Shown here: piece after piece, positions 20,485 through 30,188 of the stretch
Numbering within the stretch: position 1 is the stretch's first letter
How the letters are laid out: the number at the start of each line of letters is the position of its first letter
Assembly: GCF_020514115.1 (NCBI RefSeq)
Contig: NZ_VTKZ01000012.1
Coordinates: 1-52,054, forward strand
Direction: 5' to 3'
DNA: 52,054 nucleotides
From: Synechococcus sp. MU1642
GTDB lineage: Bacteria; Cyanobacteriota; Cyanobacteriia; PCC-6307; Cyanobiaceae
Notes under the pieces: generated by a model
Databases searched by the model: none
What the model was told of the DNA's origin: nothing
The model's input: the letters and a program-made list of their open reading frames with translations, nothing else
Translations under genes and position numbers: made by a program

Positions 20485-22146
20485 TTAATGAGGGTTGCTC
20501 CCCAGGATCTGGATGGCCAAGGCTTCACCAGCCCGAATGCCATCGATTCCGGCCGACAGGATGCCGCCGGCGTAGCCCGCCCCTTCACCCGCCGGCACCA
20601 GCCCTTTCACATTGAGCGCTTCAAGCGCGTCATCCCTGGGGATGCGAACGGGCGATGACGTGCGGGTTTCCACACCGGTGAGCACCGCATCGGGGTTGTC
20701 ATACCCCTTCAGTTTGCGGGCAAAGGCCGGCAACGCCTCCCGTAAAGCCTCAGTGATGGGGGGTGGAAGCAACTCAGCCAGATCGGCGGGATGCACACCC
20801 GGTTGATAGGACGCTGCAATCGCGCCGAGCCGGGTTGACGGCCTAGAGGCCAGGAAATCCTCCAGCCGCTGCGCCGGTGCGGCATAGCTGCTGCCCCCCA
20901 AGCAAAAGGCGCGCTCCTCCAGATGCCGTTGCAGGCCAATGCCCGCCAACGGATCCCCGGGAAAGCGTTCAAACGGAGCCAGGTCATCGGCGTCCAGGGC
21001 CACGACCAACCCGCTGTTGGCGTTGCGCTCGTTGCGGGAGTGCTGGCTCATGCCATTAGTCACCACCCGGCCTTCTTCCGACGTTGCCCCCACCACAAAT
21101 CCACCGGGACACATACAGAAGCTGTAGACGCAGCGGCCGTTGTCGGCGTGGTGCACCAACTTGTACTCGGCTGCCCCGAGACGCGGATGGCCCGCCGCCT
21201 CCCCCCAGCGGGCTGAATCAATCAGATGCTGCGGATGCTCAATCCGCACGCCTACGGAAAACGGTTTGCGCTGCATCTGCACACCGATCTCCTGCAGCAT
21301 TTCAAAGCAGTCGCGCGCGGAATGGCCAGGAGCCAGCACCAGATGGTGGCAGGGAATCTCCGATCCATCGGCCAGCACCACACCAACGAGTTGATGCGGC
21401 TTCTCAGAGCTGCTGTCGCTGAGAAGAAGGCGTGTCATGCGACTGTTAAACCGCACCTCACCTCCCAGGGCTTCAATCCGAGCCCGCAGGCCGCGAACAA
21501 CTGTGGCGAGCTTGAACGTGCCGATGTGGGGGCGATGCAACGTGAGGATCTCCTCGCTGGCGCCACAGGCCACCAGCTCCTCCAGCACCTTGCGGCCGTA
21601 GTGCTCGGGATCACTGACCTGGCTGTAGAGCTTGCCGTCAGAAAACGTTCCAGCTCCACCCTCGCCGAATTGGGCATTCGATTCCGGGTTGAAAGGGCTG
21701 TTGCCCCGCCAGAAGCCGAAGGTGTCAGCTGTGCGTTGCTTGACGGCCTGACCCCGTTCCAGCAACAGCGGGCGAAAGCCCATCTGCGCCAACAGCAAAG
21801 CAGCGAAATAGCCGCAGGGGCCTGCCCCCACCACCACAGGCCGGTCCCCCGCGTCTAAGGGGAAGCCATCCGGCGCTTGGCCCACGGGCCGGTAGCGGGT
21901 GTCTGGCGCCGGACGCACCCGAGCTTTATTACCGATGCGCCGCAAAAGGGCGGCTTCCCCCTTCACCTGCACATCCACGCTGTAAATCAGCTGGATCCGG
22001 TCACGGCGCCGCGCATCAACACTGCGCTTCACCAGGGTCTGACCCAAAAGACGATCGGCGGGAATCCGCAAACGCCTTAGCACCGCTTCCTGCAGCGCTT
22101 CCTCCCCATGGTCGAGGGGTAGCTTCAGTTCACTCAGGCGCAGCAT
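20485..22146 (-). CDS. FAD-dependent dehydrogenase (COG2509 type)
   Basis: 553 residues. An N-terminal ferredoxin-like segment (about 1-75, ending YSVDVQVKG) precedes the FAD-binding motif VVGAGPCGYFAALLLAQMG (from residue 107) and a second motif, GAGYAGGILSAGIDGIRAGE, near the C-terminus. Conserved LxHRPHIGTFKL and CPGGFVVGATSE match the COG2509 flavoproteins, whose reaction is unknown. It may sit in a run with the small lipoprotein gene 22 bases upstream. Confidence 0.85.
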   Translation of the reverse strand: MLRLSELKLPLDHGEEALQEAVLRRLRIPADRLLGQTLVKRSVDARRRDRIQLIYSVDVQVKGEAALLRRIGNKARVRPAPDTRYRPVGQAPDGFPLDAGDRPVVVGAGPCGYFAALLLAQMGFRPLLLERGQAVKQRTADTFGFWRGNSPFNPESNAQFGEGGAGTFSDGKLYSQVSDPEHYGRKVLEELVACGASEEILTLHRPHIGTFKLATVVRGLRARIEALGGEVRFNSRMTRLLLSDSSSEKPHQLVGVVLADGSEIPCHHLVLAPGHSARDCFEMLQEIGVQMQRKPFSVGVRIEHPQHLIDSARWGEAAGHPRLGAAEYKLVHHADNGRCVYSFCMCPGGFVVGATSEEGRVVTNGMSQHSRNERNANSGLVVALDADDLAPFERFPGDPLAGIGLQRHLEERAFCLGGSSYAAPAQRLEDFLASRPSTRLGAIAASYQPGVHPADLAELLPPPITEALREALPAFARKLKGYDNPDAVLTGVETRTSSPVRIPRDDALEALNVKGLVPAGEGAGYAGGILSAGIDGIRAGEALAIQILGSNPH

Positions 22147-22168
22147 CTCGAGGTCGTGTCCCCAAACC

Positions 22169-22393
22169 TCATTCGATCAGACCGGCCAAGGCCTGGTTCG
22201 ATGGTACCTGGCCAGCACGAAAGCCCTGGAGGAAGTTGTACCGCAATTCGGCATCACGGTGTCCCATCGGCAGCAGCACCGCCAACCTTGGGCGACTGAC
22301 GCCACTAGCAAAGATCGAATGGCAGCCGATCAGCGTGGCTGCAACAACAAACCACGACAGCCAAGGCCAACGTCGCCACTCAGGCTTCGACAT
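22169..22393 (-). CDS. Short lipoprotein, possibly a truncated periplasmic-binding-like protein
   Basis: 74 residues from the ATG at 22393 (a TTG at 22411 is less likely). The signal peptide ends in a lipobox-like TLIGC. The mature part, RPRLAVLLPMGHRDAELRY and then FLQGFRAGQVP, resembles the first strand and helix of LpoA-like or leucine-binding periplasmic proteins, which begin in this way and continue for about 300 residues. Here the frame stops after 74 residues, 22 bases before the flavoprotein start. Either a remnant or a true small lipoprotein. Confidence 0.55.
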   Translation of the reverse strand: MSKPEWRRWPWLSWFVVAATLIGCHSIFASGVSRPRLAVLLPMGHRDAELRYNFLQGFRAGQVPSNQALAGLIE

Positions 22394-22426
22394 GGGATCG
22401 GAGGGAAGCAACCCGATCCCCGCAAA

Positions 22427-22651
22427 TTAGGGAGAGGGGTCGGACTCGTCTGGTTTTGTCACAGAGGTCTCAGAGCCGCCGCCCAACTGGGACAACCAAC
22501 CTGCCAAAAGCAAGCCAGCACCGATACCAATGGCCAGGGTACGATTTTCAGCTGCGGCGCCCTGCCCCCAGGCGGCTGTGGCCAGAAAGGCAGCCCCAAG
22601 AAGCAGGCAGGGCACTAACACAATGCCCCTGGCAATGCGGTTATCAGCCAT
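22427..22651 (-). CDS. Small membrane protein, unknown function
   Basis: 74 residues from the ATG at 22651. Two hydrophobic helices: roughly residues 9-29 (VLVPCLLLGAAFLATAAWG) and 37-58 (LAIGIGAGLLLAGWLSQLGG), with a short acidic, serine-rich tail. No family recognised. Its start overlaps the end of the upstream secreted-protein gene by 8 bases (ATGGCTGA), so translation is probably coupled. Confidence 0.65.
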   Translation of the reverse strand: MADNRIARGIVLVPCLLLGAAFLATAAWGQGAAAENRTLAIGIGAGLLLAGWLSQLGGGSETSVTKPDESDPSP

Positions 22652-22991
22652 CGGCCCCGCAGCTGTTGCTGGCCAAGCCAGCGACAATCAAGCCAGTGCT
22701 GAGGTCACGCTCAGCACCGATCGGGGTCACCCGAGCCATCAGCTGCCCCTCACTAGAGCCGACCGGCCGCAAATTGACCTTGCGGCGGCGCGGCAGCTCC
22801 TGGCGGAGCCATGCGGTGGCCTCGGCTTCCTGGCTCGCATCAACGGCAGCACAGGGCAGGGCAACGGTGTAGGTGCGGTTGTGATCGCCAACCTGGAGGA
22901 GTGAACTGCTGCGCACCTGAAGCACCTCAGCAGCCTGTACAGGCACGGCCCAAAGCAGCAGCAAGAAGCCGATTAAGACAAGACGAATCAA
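22644..22991 (-). CDS. Secreted protein with nuclease-like (SNase-type) pattern
   Basis: 115 residues from a TTG at 22991 that overlaps the ilvB stop (TTGA), suggesting coupled translation. A signal peptide (LVLIGFLLLLWAVPVQAAE) precedes a domain whose layout, VGDHNRTYTVALPCAAVDAS, EATAWLRQEL and then GLIVAGLAS, resembles a degenerate staphylococcal-nuclease OB fold. The Arg/Asp/Glu catalytic set of active nucleases is not evident, so activity is doubtful. Position after ilvB gives no clear functional hint. Confidence 0.55.
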   Translation of the reverse strand: MIRLVLIGFLLLLWAVPVQAAEVLQVRSSSLLQVGDHNRTYTVALPCAAVDASQEAEATAWLRQELPRRRKVNLRPVGSSEGQLMARVTPIGAERDLSTGLIVAGLASNSCGADG

Positions 22992-24775
22992 GAGGTCGGG
23001 GCGTTGAGAACCGGCATGGGAGCCGGCAGGCCAACCATTTCAGCATTGCTTTTACCCGGGGGAACCATCGGATAGCAGTTCTCACCACGACGAACGTGGA
23101 TGTCAATCAACATCGGCCCGGGGGCCTTGAGTGCAGCCTCGAGATCACTGTGCAACGAATCCCGCTCGCGGATGTGCACGCCGTCCACTCCGAAGGAGCG
23201 GGCAAGGGCCACAAAGTCCGGCATCCCGTTCAACATATCGGAGGCGGAATAGCGCTCCTCGTAGAAACTCTCCTGCCACTGGCGCACCATGCCCTGCCAG
23301 TGGTTGTTGACGATCACCACCTTCACCGGGAGGCCATAGGCCGCCAGGGTTCCCAGCTCCTGAATGTTCATCAGGATGCTGGCGTCACCCGCGATGCACA
23401 CCACCTGACGATCGGGGCAAGCCACTTGGGCGCCCATCGCGGCCGGCATGCCAAAGCCCATGGTGCCGAGACCGGCACTGCTGATCCAGCCCCGGGGCCC
23501 ATTGCGCAGGTACTGGGCAGCCCACATCTGATGCTGGCCCACATCCGTGGTGACGATGGCATTCGGTGCCAACTCGCGAACGGCCAGCAGAACTTCTTGG
23601 GGGAATAAAGGGCCTTCGGCGGGAGGAACAGTGAGGGGATAGGTCTTTTTCCACTCAGCGATACGAGCCAACCAAGGGGCCGTGCGGGGCTGCACCTGCT
23701 GTTGCAGGCTCAGCTCCACCAACCGCGCCACACTCAGGCTCAGATCACCCAGTACCGCCACATCGGGGCGGCGGGTCTTGCCGATTTCAGCCGGGTCAAT
23801 CTCGAAGTGGATCACCTGGGCCCGAGGGGCAAAGGTATCGAGCTTTCCGGTCACCCGATCGTCAAAACGGGCTCCAACAGCAATCAGCAGATCGCATTCG
23901 GTGACGGCGAAGTTGGCGTAGGCCGTGCCATGCATGCCGAGCATGCCCACCGAGAGGGGGTCATTTTCATCGAAGGCGCCCTTCCCCATCAAGGTGGTCG
24001 TGACTGGGATCTGGTAGCGCTCGGCAATCACCCGCAGACTGTCGTGGGCACAGGCTGAGATCGCACCACCGCCCACATAGAGCAGGGGATGCTCTGCCTC
24101 GGCAATCAGCTCAAGCGCCGACAGGATCGGTTCATCTCGGGGGGGTTGAGGCTTACGGAAGCCTTGGGGAACAATTGATCCGGGCTCAACCGGCATGTAG
24201 TCGAACATCTCCTGGCCGACATCCTTCGGGATGTCAATCAGCACGGGGCCCGGACGACCGCTGGCAGCAATCAAAAAAGCCTGGGCAACGATGGAGGCGA
24301 GATCCGCCGGATCGCGCACCACCCAGGAATGTTTCACAATCGGCAGGGTGATGCCGAAGATGTCGGTCTCCTGGAAGGCATCGGTGCCAATCGCAGGACG
24401 CGGCACCTGGCCGGTGATCACCACCATTGGCACCGAGTCCATCTGGGCGGTGGCGATGCCAGTCACCAAGTTGGTGGCACCGGGCCCCGATGTGCCGAAG
24501 CAAACGCCCACCTTGCCGGTGGCGCGGGCGAAGGCATCGGCCGCATGGGTGCCGGCCTGCTCATGTCGCACAAGGATGTGCTTGACCCAACCCTCGCTTT
24601 CAGCAATGTGAAGTGCGTCGTAGATCGGGAGAATCGCGCCGCCGGGGTAGCCGAAAATCGTGTCGACGCCATGGCGCCGCAAGGCGTCCATCAGGGCTGT
24701 CGCCCCAGACATTCTCTGCCCACCGTGACCGGCCTGCTGGCCAGTGACGGCCGAAGACGCTGAGGTGAGAGTCAC
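22988..24775 (-). CDS. ilvB: Acetolactate synthase large subunit
   Basis: 595 residues from a GTG at 24775 (ATG at 24712 is an alternative). ThDP enzyme that joins pyruvate with pyruvate or 2-oxobutyrate in branched-chain amino acid synthesis. The catalytic Glu lies near VRHEQAGTHAADAFARATG; FGYPGGAILPIYDAL and the ThDP/Mg motif GDASILMN followed by VIVNNHWQGMV are intact. The regulatory small subunit ilvH is not in this window. It follows hemH by 56 bases on the same strand. Confidence 0.96.
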   Translation of the reverse strand: MTLTSASSAVTGQQAGHGGQRMSGATALMDALRRHGVDTIFGYPGGAILPIYDALHIAESEGWVKHILVRHEQAGTHAADAFARATGKVGVCFGTSGPGATNLVTGIATAQMDSVPMVVITGQVPRPAIGTDAFQETDIFGITLPIVKHSWVVRDPADLASIVAQAFLIAASGRPGPVLIDIPKDVGQEMFDYMPVEPGSIVPQGFRKPQPPRDEPILSALELIAEAEHPLLYVGGGAISACAHDSLRVIAERYQIPVTTTLMGKGAFDENDPLSVGMLGMHGTAYANFAVTECDLLIAVGARFDDRVTGKLDTFAPRAQVIHFEIDPAEIGKTRRPDVAVLGDLSLSVARLVELSLQQQVQPRTAPWLARIAEWKKTYPLTVPPAEGPLFPQEVLLAVRELAPNAIVTTDVGQHQMWAAQYLRNGPRGWISSAGLGTMGFGMPAAMGAQVACPDRQVVCIAGDASILMNIQELGTLAAYGLPVKVVIVNNHWQGMVRQWQESFYEERYSASDMLNGMPDFVALARSFGVDGVHIRERDSLHSDLEAALKAPGPMLIDIHVRRGENCYPMVPPGKSNAEMVGLPAPMPVLNAPTS

Positions 24776-24831
24776 AGAGGCGACATGTCAATGACCCTCA
24801 AGATTAAGGGCCCGAAGCGCCCCTGGCTTGA

Positions 24832-26007
24832 TCAGAGCAGACCGAGCGCATGCAGCGGCCCTTGACCACTGATCAGCTCCAGCAAAAAGGCCGAAAAACC
24901 GACCATGGCCAGACGGCCGTTCCAGACCTCAGAGCTGTTGTTCCAACCCCATTCCCACTTTTCCTGGGGATAGAGCTTCACTTTGTTGGGAAGCTCAGCC
25001 GCCGCATCGAGGCTCACTTCAGGGCCCTGAAGGCTGGTGGCCACGAGATCCGCCAAGCCTTCGATGAAGGGGGAGTAGGTATCGAGAGCGCGCACCCGGC
25101 GGAAATTCACCACGCCTGCTTCAGTGGCCAACTCCCGGTATTCGATGTCGATTTCCTCAAGCGTCTCGATGTGTTCGCTGACGAAGCTGATCGGCACCAC
25201 CACCAGATCGTTGGTCTTCGCTTGGCCCAATTCCTCAAGGGCCTCCTCGGTGTATGGCTTGAGCCACTCCACCGGGCCCACACGGCTTTGGTACGCCAGG
25301 GTGAAGGGGTTGTCGTGGCCCATCTGAACGGCCAACTCCCTCATGATCAAACCGGTGCAGGATTCGATCTCCTTTTGATAGGGGTCGCCGGCCTCTTCGA
25401 CGTAGCTCTTAGGCACACCGTGGGCGCTGAAGAAGACGTGCGCCTTCGTGGGATCGTCGCTATTGCGGACCTCTGTAGCGATCAGTTCGGCCATGGCCTT
25501 CACATAGCCCGGGTGGTCAAACCAGCTGCGGATGCAGCGAATCGGCAACTTCTGAAACGCGGGATCCGCCTGCCGCAGGCGCTGCAGCTCGCGGAAACTT
25601 GATCCACTCGTGCTGATTGAGAAATGGGGGTAGAGGGGAAGCACCACCACCTCATCCATGCCGTCGGCCTTGATATCCGCCACTGCGGATTCGGTAAATG
25701 GATGCCAGTAGCGCATGGCCACGTAGCTGGTGGCATCGATACCGCGCTGACGCAGCAAGCTTTGAAGTTCCCGGGCCTGCTGCTCAGTGATTCGCCGCAG
25801 CGGTGATCCGCCACCGATGGAGCGATAGGCCTCCTGCGACTTGCCACTGCGCAAGGTGCTGATCAACCAAGCAAGCGGTTTCTGCAGCGCCGGACTGGGT
25901 AGCCGAATGATCTCCGGATCGGCGAACAAGTTGTAAAGAAACGGTCCAACGTCTTGGATACGCTCAGGGCCACCCAGATTCAGCAGGACGACACCGACGC
26001 GGGACAT
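24832..26007 (-). CDS. hemH: Ferrochelatase with C-terminal chlorophyll-binding-like (HLIP) helix
   Basis: 391 residues from the ATG at 26007 (another ATG two codons up). Inserts Fe2+ into protoporphyrin IX to make haem. Core motifs: [10 protein letters not shown] at the start, the catalytic His in [19 protein letters not shown], and [19 protein letters not shown]. After a linker, residues from about 358 carry [20 protein letters not shown], the chlorophyll a/b-binding (LHC/HLIP) motif typical of cyanobacterial ferrochelatases, thought to anchor the enzyme and sense chlorophyll. It diverges from the recombinase-like gene. Confidence 0.97.
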   Translation of the reverse strand: MSRVGVVLLNLGGPERIQDVGPFLYNLFADPEIIRLPSPALQKPLAWLISTLRSGKSQEAYRSIGGGSPLRRITEQQARELQSLLRQRGIDATSYVAMRYWHPFTESAVADIKADGMDEVVVLPLYPHFSISTSGSSFRELQRLRQADPAFQKLPIRCIRSWFDHPGYVKAMAELIATEVRNSDDPTKAHVFFSAHGVPKSYVEEAGDPYQKEIESCTGLIMRELAVQMGHDNPFTLAYQSRVGPVEWLKPYTEEALEELGQAKTNDLVVVPISFVSEHIETLEEIDIEYRELATEAGVVNFRRVRALDTYSPFIEGLADLVATSLQGPEVSLDAAAELPNKVKLYPQEKWEWGWNNSSEVWNGRLAMVGFSAFLLELISGQGPLHALGLL

Positions 26008-26046
26008 ACCCATCAGAACGCTTTTCGGGGGTTGAGCGTAGCCGCC

Positions 26047-27234
26047 ATGGACGCGATCCTTGGTTCCAACGACACATTTATGGAGTTCAAAAGTGCGCTG
26101 GAGACCGCCAATGCGCAGTTGGCGGCACGGGGGTCACGCCTGCGTATCGAACAGCGGGGACGCCGCCTGAACCTGCGCGGGTCTCTGCCATTGCGCGGGG
26201 ATCCGAGCCTGAACGGCTTGCAACGAATCAGCCTGGGGCTGATCGCCGATCCAGCCGGACTAAATCAAGCCCTCAGCAGTGCTGCCCTAGTGCAGCTGCA
26301 ATTGGAGCAGCGCAGTTTTGATTGGACGCTCTGGTCGGCCCCCACCTCGCCAACCAAAGCCAAGGGGGGCTCAATCAGCATCCAGACCGCCATCGAAAGC
26401 TTCGAAGCAGCCTTTTTTGCCGACCCGCGTCGACGCCGTTCACCAGCGAGCAGTCGCACCACCTGGACCAGTGCCTACTTGCCGTACCTCAGGCGACTGG
26501 CGCGTCAGTGCAGTGATCAGCCGCTGGCGTCAGCGCTGCTGATGCAAACGCTGGTCAGTTACGACGACGGCAGCCGCAGCCGGCAGCAGTGCGCCACGGC
26601 CCTGGCCGCCCTGGCCCGGCATCTGGAGCTGCCCTTGCCAGAGGACTGGCGCCAAGAGGCCGGAGGCTACGGCCTGCATCGGGCACGCTTCCGCCAGCTG
26701 CCCACCGATCCGCAGATCTTCGAGGCCGCAAGCTGCATTCCCAATCCGCAGTGGCGCCTGGCCTTTGCCCTGATGGCCACCTACGGCCTGCGCAACCACG
26801 AGGTGTTCTTCTGCGATTGCTCCTCCCTAGCCCCAGGCGGGGATCAAGTGTTGCGGGTGCTGCCGACCACCAAAACCGGTGAGCACCAGAGCTGGCCGTT
26901 CCACCCCGACTGGGTCGAGCGCTTCGGATTGCAGGAGCTGGCGGAGAACCCAGCCGCCCTGCCTGCGATCCAAACTGATCTGCGTCGCACCACTCTGCAA
27001 CAGGTGGGACGGCGGGTGAGTGAGCAGTTCCGCCGCTACAACCTGCCGATCACCCCCTACGACCTGCGCCACGCCTGGGCGGTGCGCACCATCCACGTTG
27101 GCCTGCCTGACACCGTTGCCGCCAGGATGATGGGCCACTCGGTAACGATCCACACCCGCACCTATCACCACTGGATCACCCGGCGTGACCAGCAGCAGGC
27201 GGTGGATGCAGCCCTAGCCCGGCAACCGGCCTGA
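26047..27234 (+). CDS. Tyrosine recombinase/integrase-like protein
   Basis: 395 residues from the ATG at 26047. The C-terminal catalytic domain shows R249 (YGLRNHEV), K276 (TTKTGE), R341 (YDLRHAW), H364 (GHS) and the nucleophile Tyr373 (TYHHW). The usual first His of the HxxR motif is Tyr338. An N-terminal helical domain would be the core-binding part. No other phage or mobile genes are near, so it looks like a resident gene rather than a prophage integrase; a Xer-like role is possible. It diverges from hemH by 39 bases. Confidence 0.82.
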   Translation: MDAILGSNDTFMEFKSALETANAQLAARGSRLRIEQRGRRLNLRGSLPLRGDPSLNGLQRISLGLIADPAGLNQALSSAALVQLQLEQRSFDWTLWSAPTSPTKAKGGSISIQTAIESFEAAFFADPRRRRSPASSRTTWTSAYLPYLRRLARQCSDQPLASALLMQTLVSYDDGSRSRQQCATALAALARHLELPLPEDWRQEAGGYGLHRARFRQLPTDPQIFEAASCIPNPQWRLAFALMATYGLRNHEVFFCDCSSLAPGGDQVLRVLPTTKTGEHQSWPFHPDWVERFGLQELAENPAALPAIQTDLRRTTLQQVGRRVSEQFRRYNLPITPYDLRHAWAVRTIHVGLPDTVAARMMGHSVTIHTRTYHHWITRRDQQQAVDAALARQPA

Positions 27235-27267
27235 CATCAATCTGACTGCTCTTTTTGTACATAAACG

Positions 27268-27900
27268 ATGACGTCGTTTCTGAGGCCGCTGGCCTACCGC
27301 TACCGCTGGATTTACGACACGGTGACCGCGGTGTCGTCGCTGAGTGTGGGTGGGGTGGAGCGCCTGCGCGGCCTAGGGCTCGAGGCATTGCAGCCCCATC
27401 TCAAACCTGGAGCGGCAGTGCTGGATTTCTGCTGCGGCAGTGGGGAAGCAGCGGCCCCATGGCTAGCGGCGGGCTATGCCGTAACCGGGCTCGATGTTTC
27501 CCCCCGCGCCCTTGATCTCGCCGCCCAACGCCACCCCACCCTGGAGCGGGTGGAGGGGCTGGCCGAAGATCCGCCGCTGGCCGATGCCAGCTTCAGCGCC
27601 ATCCAGCTGAGCGTGGCCCTGCACGAATTCCCCCGCAGCGATCGGGAGAGGGTGCTGCGCAGTGCCCTCAGGCTGCTGGAACCGGGAGGCTGGTTGGTGC
27701 TTGTGGATCTGCATCCGGCAGGTCCCTGGCTGAAGCTGCCCCAACAACTGTTTTGCGCCCTGTTTGAAACCGATACCGCCACCGCCATGCTGGAGGACGA
27801 CCTCCCCTCCCAGCTGGAGAAACTTGGTTTCAGCAGCGTGAGCCAAGAGCTGCTGGCGGGTCGGGCTCTGCAACGCATCACTGCCACTCGGCCTCGATAG
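27268..27900 (+). CDS. Class I SAM-dependent methyltransferase
   Basis: 210 residues. Motif I is AVLDFCCGSGEAAAPWLAAG (about 50-69), followed by VTGLDVSPRALDLAAQR and the post-motif region ALHEFPRSDRERVLRSALRL, a layout resembling UbiE/MPBQ-type small-molecule methyltransferases. The C-terminus lacks membrane segments. The substrate is unknown; a lipid or quinone ring is plausible. It follows the recombinase-like gene by 33 bases and precedes cobO by 24. Confidence 0.88.
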   Translation: MTSFLRPLAYRYRWIYDTVTAVSSLSVGGVERLRGLGLEALQPHLKPGAAVLDFCCGSGEAAAPWLAAGYAVTGLDVSPRALDLAAQRHPTLERVEGLAEDPPLADASFSAIQLSVALHEFPRSDRERVLRSALRLLEPGGWLVLVDLHPAGPWLKLPQQLFCALFETDTATAMLEDDLPSQLEKLGFSSVSQELLAGRALQRITATRPR

Positions 27901-27924
27901 AACCAACAACGCCCCTCCTCAAAA

Positions 27925-28590
27925 ATGAGCACAAACGACCTCGATCAATCCGCCGCAGAGCTGGGCATGGGGGGCAAGCTCTCCCCCGAAACAGACGACG
28001 CCGGTTACCGCAAACGGATGGAGCGGCGCCAGCAGGTGCAAAAGCAACGGGTGGAGGAACGCGATAAGGAGAAGGGGCTGGTACTGGTGTTCACCGGCCA
28101 GGGCAAGGGCAAAACAACCGCCGGGCTTGGGCTAGTGCTTCGCACCCTTGGCCATGACGAGCGGGTGGCGATTGTTCAATTCATCAAGGGGGGCTGGGAG
28201 CCCGGCGAAGCACGAGCACTGCAGGCCTTCGGCAAGCAGGTGAGCTGGCATGCCCTGGGGGAAGGCTTCACATGGGAAACCCAGAACCGAAAGCGGGATC
28301 AACAACTTGTAGAGGCGGCCTGGCAGACGGCCCTTGGCTACCTGCGCGATGCCAGCGTGAAATTGGTGCTGCTCGACGAGCTGAATGTGGCCTTGAAACT
28401 GGGCTACATCGAGGCCGGTACGGTGATCGCCGGATTGAACGAGCGACCAGAGCTCACCCACGTTGCGGTCACCGGCCGTGGCGCACCAGCCGAGCTGGTG
28501 GAGCGGGCCGATCTGGTGACGGAAATGACTCTGGTGCACCACCCTTTCCGCGAACAGGGGGTGAAGGCCCAGGCGGGCATCGAGTTTTGA
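27925..28590 (+). CDS. cobO: Cob(I)yrinic acid a,c-diamide adenosyltransferase
   Basis: 221 residues. Transfers adenosyl from ATP to reduced corrinoid in (pseudo)cobalamin synthesis. The P-loop GQGKGKTT is at 58-65, with the QFIKGGWEPGEA and LLDELNVALKLGY motifs of the CobA/CobO/BtuR family. The N-terminal 45 residues are charged and helical, as usual. With cobK near the right end of the window it marks a B12-type pathway. Confidence 0.95.
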   Translation: MSTNDLDQSAAELGMGGKLSPETDDAGYRKRMERRQQVQKQRVEERDKEKGLVLVFTGQGKGKTTAGLGLVLRTLGHDERVAIVQFIKGGWEPGEARALQAFGKQVSWHALGEGFTWETQNRKRDQQLVEAAWQTALGYLRDASVKLVLLDELNVALKLGYIEAGTVIAGLNERPELTHVAVTGRGAPAELVERADLVTEMTLVHHPFREQGVKAQAGIEF

Positions 28591-28608
28591 GGGTTGAACA
28601 ACCCAGCC

Positions 28609-28803
28609 TTAGGCCGCTTCAGCCGCCTCGAGATCGTCCTGAAGATAACGGGTGGCCGCGGTGAGCACCGACAGCCCACTCACCAACAGAGCACGGTGCA
28701 CCACAGGCTCACGCCAACAGTCTGGATCCTGGCTGGCCCGTTCCAGGGCGGAAAGCGTGAGACGGGCCATCACACCGCTTTGGGTGGCATCGCTCTCTGG
28801 CAT
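28609..28803 (-). CDS. Small hypothetical protein
   Basis: 64 residues from the ATG at 28803. Helical, with no membrane segment: MPESDATQSGVMARLTLSAL, then a charged turn, then ALLVSGLSVLTAATRYLQDD. It looks coding by composition, but I recognise no family. It lies between cobO (convergent) and pyrH (divergent) and fills what would otherwise be a 300-base gap. Confidence 0.5.
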   Translation of the reverse strand: MPESDATQSGVMARLTLSALERASQDPDCWREPVVHRALLVSGLSVLTAATRYLQDDLEAAEAA

Positions 28804-28886
28804 CAAACAGCCGCGGTTTCCCCATCCAAGCGGCGACGAGAGGCTTCTGCCAGTGCTTGCTACTGTCAAAAGGATCTGGACCGTAG

Positions 28887-29600
28887 ATGACCTACACACG
28901 CGTCCTGCTGAAACTCAGCGGCGAAGCTCTGATGGGATCTCAGGGCTATGGCATCGATCCCGCGATTGTTCAGTCAATTGCCTCCGATGTGGCCAAGGTG
29001 GTGGCCAGTGGCACCCAACTTGCGATCGTCGTAGGCGGCGGCAACATCTTCCGAGGCCTTAAGGGTTCTGCAGCGGGAATGGAACGGGCCACAGCTGACT
29101 ATGTCGGCATGTTGGCCACGGTGATGAACGCCATCACCCTCCAAGACGGGCTCGAAAGGGCCGGAGTTCCCACTCGGGTGCAGACCGCCATCGCCATGCA
29201 GGAAGTAGCGGAGCCCTACATCCGCCGTAAAGCCATTCGACACCTGGAAAAAAACCGTGTGGTGGTGTTCGGCGCCGGTTGCGGAAACCCTTTCTTCACC
29301 ACCGACACCACCGCTGCCCTCCGGGCCGCCGAAATCAATGCCGATGTGGTGTTCAAAGCCACCAAGGTGGATGGGGTCTACGACAAGGACCCGGCCAAGC
29401 ACGCTGATGCGGTGAAGCATGAGCAACTCAGCTACCAGGATGTGCTCAGCGGCGAATTGGGTGTGATGGACAGCACCGCCATCGCCCTCTGTAAAGACAA
29501 CAACATCCCGATTGTGGTTTTCAACCTGTTTGAACCTGGCAACATCGGCAGAGCCGTGGCCGGGGAACCGATCGGGTCCCGCATCGGCGACCCCGCCTAA
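28887..29600 (+). CDS. pyrH: UMP kinase
   Basis: 237-residue bacterial-type UMP kinase of the amino acid kinase fold; makes UDP from UMP. Seen: [12 protein letters not shown] at the start, [10 protein letters not shown] (phosphate-binding) and [19 protein letters not shown]. Partnered with frr 39 bases downstream, the common bacterial pyrH-frr pair. Confidence 0.97.
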   Translation: MTYTRVLLKLSGEALMGSQGYGIDPAIVQSIASDVAKVVASGTQLAIVVGGGNIFRGLKGSAAGMERATADYVGMLATVMNAITLQDGLERAGVPTRVQTAIAMQEVAEPYIRRKAIRHLEKNRVVVFGAGCGNPFFTTDTTAALRAAEINADVVFKATKVDGVYDKDPAKHADAVKHEQLSYQDVLSGELGVMDSTAIALCKDNNIPIVVFNLFEPGNIGRAVAGEPIGSRIGDPA

Positions 29601-29639
29601 CAACGCCACCCAGTACGCAAGCCTCCTCCCTCAGCAACC

Positions 29640-30188
29640 ATGTCGACCCAGGACCTCGAAGCCAGCATGCGCAAGTCGGTGGAGGCCACCCAGCGCAACT
29701 TCAACACGATCCGCACCGGCCGTGCCAATTCCTCCCTGCTGGACCGGATCAGCGTGGAGTACTACGGCGCTGACACACCGCTGAAGTCGCTGGCCACCCT
29801 GTCGACCCCGGACTCCCAGACCATCCAGATCCAACCGTTCGACATCAGCGCCCTGGCCTCGATCGAAAAAGCAATTGCCATGAGTGAGCTGGGCTTCACC
29901 CCCAACAACGACGGCAAGATCATTCGCATCAACGTTCCGCCCCTCACCGAGGAACGCCGCAAGGAGTTCTGCAAGTTGGCCTCCAAGTACGCCGAGGAAG
30001 GCAAGGTGGCCCTGCGAAACCTACGCCGCGACGCGATCGACAAGATCAAGAAGCAGGAGAAGGAGGGCGAGTTCTCCGAGGACCAGAGCCGCGATGAGCA
30101 AGACAGCGTTCAGAAAACACTCGACAAGTTCATTTCTGAACTCGAGGAGCACCTGGCCACCAAAGAAGCCGACATCCTCAAGGTGTGA
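29640..30188 (+). CDS. frr: Ribosome recycling factor
   Basis: 182 residues, the standard tRNA-shaped two-domain protein that with EF-G splits post-termination ribosomes. Seen: [20 protein letters not shown], then [18 protein letters not shown] and [12 protein letters not shown]. The stop overlaps the GTG start of the next gene (GTGA), so the FAD-dependent reductase is translationally coupled to it. Confidence 0.97.
   Translation: MSTQDLEASMRKSVEATQRNFNTIRTGRANSSLLDRISVEYYGADTPLKSLATLSTPDSQTIQIQPFDISALASIEKAIAMSELGFTPNNDGKIIRINVPPLTEERRKEFCKLASKYAEEGKVALRNLRRDAIDKIKKQEKEGEFSEDQSRDEQDSVQKTLDKFISELEEHLATKEADILKV

Noticed and set aside
28591-28604. Hairpin GGGTT-gaac-AACCC between cobO and the small hypothetical gene
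   Set aside because: Only five pairs and no T run on either side; too weak to call a terminator.
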